Shown one piece after another: positions 48,343-55,854 of a stretch of DNA of 64,000 nucleotides (position 1 is its first letter; each line of letters opens with the position of its first letter). Origin of the DNA: Vicingaceae bacterium (GTDB lineage: Bacteria; Bacteroidota; Bacteroidia; Flavobacteriales_E; Vicingaceae). Below the pieces are notes generated by a model. The model did not search any database and was not told the DNA's origin. It saw only the letters and a list, made by a program, of their open reading frames with translations. Where the stretch lies: NCBI GenBank assembly GCA_028245195.1, contig JAOKCF010000007.1, positions 38,801 to 102,800 of the forward strand. Reading direction: 5' to 3'. The translations under genes and the position numbers were made by a program.

Positions 48343-50676
48343 TTAAAAGGGGTAACCAATTCCTAAATTAAGATTGGTTTGATTCCAGTGGGGCTCAAGT
48401 AAATTCGGGTTTTCTGCTGATGGGTCTTTTAGTTTCGTTGCTCCATCAAACCGCAAAATGAAAAAGCTAAAATTTAGACGTAATCCAACTCCAAAGCCAA
48501 TGGCAGTGCCGTCCCAAAGCCTGTCAAATTTAAATTCTGTTTCGTCTATGGTTCCTTGTTGCTGATAATTCCAGATGTTACCTGCATCTACAAAGAATGC
48601 TCCTTCAATAATTTTGGTGATAGGTATTCTCCATTCAACATTCCCCTCAAGATTAACGTTTCCAATCTGATCTACGTTTCGCTCAATAGAGTCGGGTAGG
48701 TTTCCTGGACCCAATTCTCTAGCTCGCCAAGCTCTTAACCCATTTGCTCCACCGGCATAAAAACTCTTTTCAAAGGGCATGGCAATACTATTCCCGTGCG
48801 GCAATCCAATACCTGAAGAAAAACGATAAACAATTTTATTCCAATTAAATTTCTGATAATAACGAAGATCTATATCTGCTTTAATGTATTGAGCATATCG
48901 AATACCTGCTATGTTTTGTGAACCATCTTCGTTGATATTATTATTCCATGATTTAGAGGCTGCAGCTAAGAGGTTTCCGGCAGTTTCTATATTCCCTCTG
49001 AAATAAACATGATTTTTTAACTTATTGGAATTTTGAGTGTTTAAAATGAAGGTGTACTTTAAGGATAAAATAAAGTTATCCGTATAACTGTTTCGTAAAA
49101 ACGGATTTTGAATGTTATTTAACACCTCGGAAAAGTTTTGAGAAGGGTCTAGTTTAATGTAACTTAAATCGAACGGTTGGATAATGTGTGTTTTTGTTGC
49201 TGATTCATTCCAGGTGTAGGATATGTATGTTTTGTAAACGTTTCTGCGATAATCTGGTCGTTCTTGTAGGTTGTATGATGCGTTAAACGAGGTTCTTGGA
49301 TTTCCTCTTTGTGATATTTTGTCGGAAACAAAAGGCAATAAGAATCTGGGAACTTCTAGACTTACTTTGGGTCCAAATTCTAACGTGTTAAAAGGTAAAG
49401 CTCCGTCCCACAGCTGTCGTTGTTCTTCATTTGTAAAAATAGTTTGTGCTTCTAAACCACCATTGAAACTCACGTTTAAAATTTCGGCTCCCTTGAAGGT
49501 GTTGTTGTTTTGAAAATTTACCGTAGCATTAACCCCTAAGTTTCCGCCGTTGTTGGTTCCTTCAGTTTCTACAGTAATTGATTTCTGCTTTCTAGGCCGT
49601 AAGGTAATGGTTGCATTCAATACATTTCCGTTGGAATAATAATCAGGTGAATATTGAATATTTACATAGGAGAAAACTCTAAGTCCTGCGAGATTTCGAT
49701 AGGTTTCTTCTTGATTCTTTAAACTAAATAGTCCACCTGGGCGCAAGTAGGTTATTTTAGAGATTGCTTTTTCTTTATATTTTCCAGACAACCCAAGAAA
49801 GGTCATATTTTCTGAAAAAGTAGTATCTGATACTATCAATTTGCCATTTGGCGATTCCATTTGAACAAATACATTATTAATTAAAAAAGTTTGGTGAGAA
49901 CCTTCAATTAAGGAGTCTGTATTGAAATAATTAAATGTTGGGTTTTTAATTTTTATGGTTACCGATGCAGATTTTGTTTTTTGAGATGTATCTGCTTCAA
50001 ATAAAATATATTCTCTGGAGAACTCATAATAACCTTTGTTTTTCAACAGACGTTCGATTCTTAAACGTTCTTCATTTAGTTTGTCAATGTTAAAAGGGTC
50101 ATATACTTTAAGAACACTTTTATTCTTTTCTGCGAGGACTAGTTTTCTAATTTTTTCATCTTTAATGCTCTCTTGAATACTTGAGATCAGATACTGTTGA
50201 TTTTTTGAAACTTTAAAGTTTAGCTCGACTTTTTGAGAAGGCTTTTTAGAAAACCAACGTTTTTGGGTATCTGCTTCAACCGAAACAGTATTTTCGTAAT
50301 ACCCCTTATTGTTAAGAAACCGATGCATTAAATCTGCTGATTTTTCATTCAATGTAGAGTCGTAGACAACTGGAGGTTCGCCTAATTTGTTTTTTATCTT
50401 AGAATCTTCTTTTTTATTGAAGAGGTTATGAATTCCTAGATATATTCTGAAAACACCTAATAGTTTTCGATTAGGTTGTTGCTTGGATATACTTTTTAAG
50501 TCGTCATTATACTTCTTTTTACCCTCTGTTTCTATGTTTACAGAAGTCAATAATAGTTGATCATCCTTTAAAAGTTTTGTTGAACGACAAGCATTCAATG
50601 AAAACAACACGACAAGCCCTAACAAAAAGGTATTTTTGAAATTCAATATAAAAGAAGAGTATCGCTGATTCTTCAT
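48343..50676 (-). CDS. BamA/TamA (Omp85-like) family outer membrane lipoprotein
   Basis: LNACRSTKLLKDDQLLL, POTRA-like repeats (LRIERLLKNKGYYEFSREYI), C-terminal barrel GGANGLRAWRARELGPG, FDGATKLKDPS. Probable start MKNQRYSSF at 50676 (ORF track 50697). Confidence 0.87.
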   Translation of the reverse strand: MKNQRYSSFILNFKNTFLLGLVVLFSLNACRSTKLLKDDQLLLTSVNIETEGKKKYNDDLKSISKQQPNRKLLGVFRIYLGIHNLFNKKEDSKIKNKLGEPPVVYDSTLNEKSADLMHRFLNNKGYYENTVSVEADTQKRWFSKKPSQKVELNFKVSKNQQYLISSIQESIKDEKIRKLVLAEKNKSVLKVYDPFNIDKLNEERLRIERLLKNKGYYEFSREYILFEADTSQKTKSASVTIKIKNPTFNYFNTDSLIEGSHQTFLINNVFVQMESPNGKLIVSDTTFSENMTFLGLSGKYKEKAISKITYLRPGGLFSLKNQEETYRNLAGLRVFSYVNIQYSPDYYSNGNVLNATITLRPRKQKSITVETEGTNNGGNLGVNATVNFQNNNTFKGAEILNVSFNGGLEAQTIFTNEEQRQLWDGALPFNTLEFGPKVSLEVPRFLLPFVSDKISQRGNPRTSFNASYNLQERPDYRRNVYKTYISYTWNESATKTHIIQPFDLSYIKLDPSQNFSEVLNNIQNPFLRNSYTDNFILSLKYTFILNTQNSNKLKNHVYFRGNIETAGNLLAAASKSWNNNINEDGSQNIAGIRYAQYIKADIDLRYYQKFNWNKIVYRFSSGIGLPHGNSIAMPFEKSFYAGGANGLRAWRARELGPGNLPDSIERNVDQIGNVNLEGNVEWRIPITKIIEGAFFVDAGNIWNYQQQGTIDETEFKFDRLWDGTAIGFGVGLRLNFSFFILRFDGATKLKDPSAENPNLLEPHWNQTNLNLGIGYPF

Positions 50677-50698
50677 ATAAAAAGCGAAATTAGTCAAT

Positions 50699-51427
50699 AT
50701 GATGAGCCTAACTAAAAGGGAAGAAAAAATAATCGTTTCATTGCATCAGAAGAAGTTCCGCAACGCAGAAGGTTTGTTTATTGTAGAAGGTGTAAAAATG
50801 GTGGAGGAAGCTATTACTTCAGATTTCAAGGTAAAGTATGTTGTGGCAAGTATAGAGTTTAATTCTGAGCAAGTTGAATTGAAACACTGCGACAGTCGAA
50901 CGATGCAACGAATTTCAGCCTTTAAAACAGCACCGGGAGTGATGGCAGTTGTTGAAATACCTACAGAAAGTGTAAGGTTCGATTCGCCTATTACATTAAT
51001 GGCAGAGAACGTTCAAGACCCGGGTAATTTGGGAACTATCATCCGAACGGCAGATGCTTTGGGCGTAAAATCAATGGTGTGTTCTCTCGATTGTGTCGAT
51101 CATTTTAGCCCAAAAGTGGTGCAAGCCACTATGGGCTCTATTTTCAGAATGAATGTGGTGGTGCAAGATTTGTTTCAATATGTAGGAGAATTGCCATCTT
51201 CAACTCCAATTTATGCTGCACATTTGAAAGGTGAGAATCTGTACCAAACAAAAATCACATCGCCTTGTGTTTTAGTTGTGGGTAATGAATCGAAAGGCAT
51301 GAGCGGTGAATTAACTGCAAAGGTGACGCAGTTATTGAAAATTCCGATGGTGGGTAAAGCTGAATCTTTGAACGTTTCAATTGCTACGGCAATTATCTTG
51401 GGAGAGTTTAGCCGGCAGATAGGCTAG
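50699..51427 (+). CDS. TrmH/SpoU family RNA 2'-O-methyltransferase
   Basis: NVQDPGNLGTIIRTADALGV, LVVGNESKGMSGEL, LNVSIATAIILGEF. Confidence 0.92.
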   Translation: MMSLTKREEKIIVSLHQKKFRNAEGLFIVEGVKMVEEAITSDFKVKYVVASIEFNSEQVELKHCDSRTMQRISAFKTAPGVMAVVEIPTESVRFDSPITLMAENVQDPGNLGTIIRTADALGVKSMVCSLDCVDHFSPKVVQATMGSIFRMNVVVQDLFQYVGELPSSTPIYAAHLKGENLYQTKITSPCVLVVGNESKGMSGELTAKVTQLLKIPMVGKAESLNVSIATAIILGEFSRQIG

Positions 51428-51459
51428 GGCAGAAGGCTATACAACAGTTAAAGATTTAG

Positions 51460-51654
51460 TTAAGTCATGCTATTTGGACTTGGTTCATTTGTTACTTCAT
51501 AAGTAGAAGTTATTTCATTTGGAGTCATGTTGAACTTAATTGGAATACCAGGAATGTCTTCTAGAATAACTTTCATATAGTCTTCAAGATCTTCTTCAAA
51601 TGTTTCTTGTGGTATATAAGTTACTCCTGATTTTGTTTGTTTATAACGTTTTGG
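51460..51654 (-). pseudogene. Orphan C-terminal coding fragment, family unknown
   Basis: Open frame of 64 codons without a plausible start: PKRYKQTKSGVTYIPQETFEEDLEDYMKVILEDIPGIPIKFNMTPNEITSTYEVTNEPSPNSMT*; TAG immediately upstream. Confidence 0.4.
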
Positions 51655-51680
51655 CTAAACTGCGTTTTAATGCAGTTTAG
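51655..51680. repeat. Perfect 9-bp inverted repeat overlapping the hxlR-type stop codon
   Basis: CTAAACTGC-gttttaat-GCAGTTTAG, with no strong U tract. Confidence 0.65.
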
Positions 51681-52111
51681 GTTTTGTTGTAGCCAGTGTT
51701 TTGTTTGTAACTTTCCACTATAATTTTGATAGATTTCTCTTTATTATTCTTTACCATTTCTAAGCGACTATCTGAGATTATAGATGAATGATATTCTCTA
51801 ATATTACCGTCACTCCAAAGCGTGAGTTCTACAATTGTTGGAGTCAGTCCAAGACCTTTTTCGGTTAATAGATAAATGTTCGTTTTCTTATTGTGAGGCA
51901 GTTTTTCCTTACTGATCATCTTAAATTCTTCAAGCATTTTAAGTCTTGAGGACAAAATATTGGAGGCAACGGCTTCATCGCTAGCAGAGAAATCTTTAAA
52001 TGTTTTTTTTCCTTCCAAAAGCATCTGTTTAATAATAACCAATGTCCATTTATCTCCTACAATATCTAATGCACTTGTAATGGGGCAATTACAACGAAAA
52101 TTATTATTCAT
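51677..52111 (-). CDS. HxlR family winged-helix transcriptional regulator
   Basis: CPITSALDIVGDKWTLVIIKQMLLEGKKTFKDFSASDEAVASNILSSRLKMLEEFKMI. Confidence 0.93.
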   Translation of the reverse strand: MNNNFRCNCPITSALDIVGDKWTLVIIKQMLLEGKKTFKDFSASDEAVASNILSSRLKMLEEFKMISKEKLPHNKKTNIYLLTEKGLGLTPTIVELTLWSDGNIREYHSSIISDSRLEMVKNNKEKSIKIIVESYKQNTGYNKT

Positions 52112-52130
52112 TTTACCAAAATATTAAGTA

Positions 52131-52183
52131 TTACTTGCAAAACAAAAGTAATTATGTATTTTTACTTGCAAAACAAAAGTAAT
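52131..52183. promoter_or_regulatory. Two identical 22-bp operator-like repeats overlapping the hxlR promoter
   Basis: ttacttgcaaaacaaaagtaat at 52131-52152 and 52162-52183 (31-bp period), each with TTACTT...AAGTAA dyad; minus strand TTTG-N18-TACTTTTG. Confidence 0.85.
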
Positions 52184-52196
52184 AAATAAATCGAAT

Positions 52197-53213
52197 ATGA
52201 AGAAAGTATTGGTAACGGGTGTTTCGGGATATGTTGGCCAACATTGTGCAGCTGAACTATTAAAAAATGGATATTCTGTTAAAGGATCTGTCAGAAGTTT
52301 ATCTAAAACTGATCAAGTGACTAAGGCTATTAAAAAAGTAATTGACCCAAAGGGAAATCTAGAATATTGTGAACTAAATCTTTTGAAAGATGAAGGTTGG
52401 CAGCAGGCAATGGAGGGGTGTGATTATTTGTTACATGTTGCTTCACCATTTGTTACAAGCGAACCCAAGGATGAGAACGATTTAATAAAACCTGCAGTTG
52501 AGGGAACACAACGTGCGTTAAGAGCAGCCAAAAAAGCAGGCATCAAACGAATTGTATTAACTTCTTCCATGGTTGCGATGATGAATGATGCTAAAGGGAT
52601 TGTAGAAATTAATCAGAATAGTTGGACAAATGTGAAGGCAAAAGGTGTTTCCGCATATTTGAAAAGTAAAACTCTTGCTGAGCAAAGTGCCTGGGAATTT
52701 ATCAATAATCAAGAAGGTGACCAGCTTTTGGAATTAGTAACAATAAACCCTGGACCAATATATGGACCAACTCTTTCAGGAAATTTGAATGGCGAATCAA
52801 TGGGGATGTATAAACAACTTATTAGCGGTAAAATGCCTCTACTACCTCGGTTTGCGATTAACATGTCTGACGTTAGAGATGTGGCAGCGATTCATGTAGC
52901 GGCTTTAAAAAATGAAAAAGCAAATGGAAAACGTTTTATTGTTAGTTCTGAAAAAGCACACAAAGGGGTAGAGATGGCTGAAATTTTGAAGGAGAACGGC
53001 TACTCTAAGGTTAGTACGAAACTTGCACCAAATTTTTTACTTCGATTTATGGCTAAGTTTAACAATGATCTCAAAGGTATGCTCCCGTTTATTGGGAATA
53101 CTTTTAACGGTGATATTAGCGAAACAATGAAAACATTTAATTGGAAACCGATTCCTCTGGAAAAAACGGTTTTGGATACTGCGAAATCTGTAGAAGAGGC
53201 TATGAAAAAATAG
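52197..53213 (+). CDS. NAD-dependent epimerase/dehydratase, aldehyde/dihydroflavonol-reductase-like extended SDR
   Basis: VLVTGVSGYVGQHCAAELLKNGYSVKGSVRS, HVASPF, LTSSMVAMM, YLKSKTLAE. Confidence 0.87.
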   Translation: MKKVLVTGVSGYVGQHCAAELLKNGYSVKGSVRSLSKTDQVTKAIKKVIDPKGNLEYCELNLLKDEGWQQAMEGCDYLLHVASPFVTSEPKDENDLIKPAVEGTQRALRAAKKAGIKRIVLTSSMVAMMNDAKGIVEINQNSWTNVKAKGVSAYLKSKTLAEQSAWEFINNQEGDQLLELVTINPGPIYGPTLSGNLNGESMGMYKQLISGKMPLLPRFAINMSDVRDVAAIHVAALKNEKANGKRFIVSSEKAHKGVEMAEILKENGYSKVSTKLAPNFLLRFMAKFNNDLKGMLPFIGNTFNGDISETMKTFNWKPIPLEKTVLDTAKSVEEAMKK

Positions 53214-53325
53214 TATCTAAATTAAAGAAAACAAAAGACGAACGAACCTATTATTACTGTTATGATTTAGGCTATATTAATACCAATTACGATTGGTAGA
53301 CCACCATTAAGAAAAAGGAGTGGGA

Positions 53326-54492
53326 TTAAGCTTCTGCTTCCACCTTCGCCGGCTCAAAAACTACCTCTGAGTAGTCTTTTATCACATTGTACACGCTATC
53401 TCGTTCAACTGGTTTGCGGTTTACTTGTTTTACCAAGTTCACCAGTTCCTCTGTCGTCATGTTCGGCGATTGTTCTTCAGCTCCAGCCATAGAATAAATC
53501 TTGGTAGAATCATCAATGGTTCCATCAATGTCATTTACCCCATAATTCAACGTTAACTGAGCTGTTTGGCGACCAATCATTGGCCAATAGGCTTTCATGT
53601 GTGGAAAGTTGTCCATAAAAATTCGAGCAACAGCATACGTTCTCAAATCTTCTAAAACAGAAACTTCGCCTATGTGCGACATTTGGTTGTTTCCATTTCT
53701 ATACTTCAACGGAATAAAGGTATTGAACCCACCAGTTTTGTCTTGCAGTGTTCTTAATCGGTTCATATGATCAACTCGATCTGCATAGCTTTCAATATGG
53801 CCATACAACATGGTAGCATTCGACGGCATGCCCACTTTGTGAGCCGTTTCATGAATTTCTAACCATTCGGCTGAAGTACATTTATCCTTACAAATTTCTT
53901 CTCGAATTGCCTCAGCAAAAATTTCAGCTCCACCACCTGGTAAGGAATCTTGACCGTGATCTTTTAGCAACTGTAACCCTAGTTGGTAAGAAACCTTTGC
54001 TTTTCTGCACATGTACTCTAATTCAACTGCTGTAAACGCTTTTACGTGCAAGCTTGGGCGAATTTTTTTAATGTTTTTAATTAGATCTGCAAAGTACTGT
54101 AAGCCCATTTTTGGGTGCACACCACCTACAATGTGAACTTCAGTGACCTCTTGGTTATTGTATGAGCGAATCTTATCGTAAATCTGCTCCTCATCCATTT
54201 CCCAGGCATCGTCATCTCCTTTTTTGCGTAATAATTTAGAATAGGCACAAAACTTACAATCAAACACACAAATGTTAGTCGGTTCTATGTGGAAGTTCTT
54301 GTTGAAATAGGTCGTTGACCCGTGCTTCCTTTCTCGGATATGATTGGCTAAACTGCCCAAGTAGTTCAAATCGGCCTTTTCAAAAAGCAATACTGCTTCC
54401 TCTTCCGTAATTCTTTCTTCGTTATAAACCTTCTTTGCAATTTGCTTAAACTCTTTAGCTATATTGCTTTGTAATATATTTTTTACGGTCAT
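53326..54492 (-). CDS. mqnE: Aminofutalosine synthase MqnE (radical SAM, menaquinone futalosine pathway)
   Basis: NFHIEPTNICVFDCKFCAYSKLLRKKGDDDAWEMDEEQI with CxxxCxxC; EVHIVGGVHPKMGLQYFADL. Confidence 0.87.
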   Translation of the reverse strand: MTVKNILQSNIAKEFKQIAKKVYNEERITEEEAVLLFEKADLNYLGSLANHIRERKHGSTTYFNKNFHIEPTNICVFDCKFCAYSKLLRKKGDDDAWEMDEEQIYDKIRSYNNQEVTEVHIVGGVHPKMGLQYFADLIKNIKKIRPSLHVKAFTAVELEYMCRKAKVSYQLGLQLLKDHGQDSLPGGGAEIFAEAIREEICKDKCTSAEWLEIHETAHKVGMPSNATMLYGHIESYADRVDHMNRLRTLQDKTGGFNTFIPLKYRNGNNQMSHIGEVSVLEDLRTYAVARIFMDNFPHMKAYWPMIGRQTAQLTLNYGVNDIDGTIDDSTKIYSMAGAEEQSPNMTTEELVNLVKQVNRKPVERDSVYNVIKDYSEVVFEPAKVEAEA

Positions 54493-54527
54493 AGTGTACT
54501 CAAAAAATACTTCAAAATTAACAGCTT

Positions 54528-55727
54528 TTAGTGTCTTACAAGCTTTTTTGTTGAACTGAATTCACCATTTTTTACGCTCACAAAATAAACACCTGATGGT
54601 GCGGAATTAAAGTCAATTACTAAACCGTTGAAGCCCTTTTTTGTTTCGCACTTCACCAATTTACCAGTAAGGTCAATAACCTCAATTTCTACTTGATTAA
54701 GATTGGTGTTCTCTGGCAGTTTTACCTGAAAAGTTCCGTTACTTGGATTGGGAAAAATTAAAGGGTTGAATGTGGAAGATAATTCTGAAACAGATGTGAT
54801 TTCAAAAAGAGCACCAAACTGCAAAGAATCTCTTTGCGTATAGAGGGCTGTTCGCATTCTTGTTTTTTGACCGAGGGTAAAATTTCCCATGCATGCATCG
54901 TCTACATATTGTAAAAAGTTACTCATTTGGTCGGCAGAATTACAGCTAAACCTTGAGCCACAATCATATTCTGGAGCATTCTGATTTGGAGTATCGCTCA
55001 CTAAATCATCGGTGTTGCAACTTGGGCTTAAGTCGCTGCCCCATGGGTGCAATAAATCAAAAAAGTGGCCTATTTCATGCGTGGTAGTTCTCCCTAAGTT
55101 CCATGGGGCCTTCGCTGTGCCAGTTGTTCCAAAATAATTACTCCCAATTACAACTCCATCTTCCTGTGGTGAAACATTAGGAGCATTCGGGGGCCAAGCA
55201 AATCCTAATAGGTTGTTTCCTACATCACATACCCAAATGTTCAAATACCGATCTCTGTTCCATGCAGGAACTAAACTGAAATACTGATTCGTATTGCAAA
55301 TATTATCTACTGTGGTTGCGGTTCTAGTAATTCCGTTCGACGGATTTCCATTGGGATCTTTAGTTGCCAATATAAATTCAAACTTCACATCTGCTTTGCT
55401 CCAACTAACTGCATTGGTGGTATCAGCATTCAATTTTCTAAAATCTTTATTTAAAACTGCTAGCTGCGAATTAATTTGAGAGGTGGAAATATTCTCTGAA
55501 CTTAAACGGTGAATAACATGAACAACAACAGGAATACGAATAACAGTATCTGCCTTGCTTTGCTTAAATTTTTTGTAGCTTAAGTTTTTGTTAAGTAGAT
55601 AGTTGTCGTAGTTTTGGTGTTGAGAAATTTGTTCTTGAATTGCATCAAATCCACATGTTCGTTGGGCCTTAGCAGTAGCCATCAGGCAGCTAAGGAGAAC
55701 AATACTAAGCAACGTTAAATGTTTCAT
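54528..55727 (-). CDS. Secreted pappalysin-type (M43) zinc metalloprotease with T9SS type A sorting domain
   Basis: TTTHEIGHFFDLLHPWG zinc-binding motif; C-terminal FPNPSNGTFQVKLP...GVYFVSVKNGEFSSTKKLVRH sorting domain. Confidence 0.88.
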   Translation of the reverse strand: MKHLTLLSIVLLSCLMATAKAQRTCGFDAIQEQISQHQNYDNYLLNKNLSYKKFKQSKADTVIRIPVVVHVIHRLSSENISTSQINSQLAVLNKDFRKLNADTTNAVSWSKADVKFEFILATKDPNGNPSNGITRTATTVDNICNTNQYFSLVPAWNRDRYLNIWVCDVGNNLLGFAWPPNAPNVSPQEDGVVIGSNYFGTTGTAKAPWNLGRTTTHEIGHFFDLLHPWGSDLSPSCNTDDLVSDTPNQNAPEYDCGSRFSCNSADQMSNFLQYVDDACMGNFTLGQKTRMRTALYTQRDSLQFGALFEITSVSELSSTFNPLIFPNPSNGTFQVKLPENTNLNQVEIEVIDLTGKLVKCETKKGFNGLVIDFNSAPSGVYFVSVKNGEFSSTKKLVRH

Positions 55728-55854
55728 TTTTCAAATATCATCAAAATCAAGCAACTATTTCATTCGTTAAGGCGTCTAATACATGTGAGACTTTTGTGGT
55801 AGATATCTTACATTTATTCCCAAGGAGAGGAGCTGTTGTTAATGGTTCCTCTTT

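Noticed and set aside
53281-53298. Small hairpin TACCAATTACGATTGGTA
   Set aside because: 7-bp stem without a U tract; too weak to call a terminator or a regulatory element.
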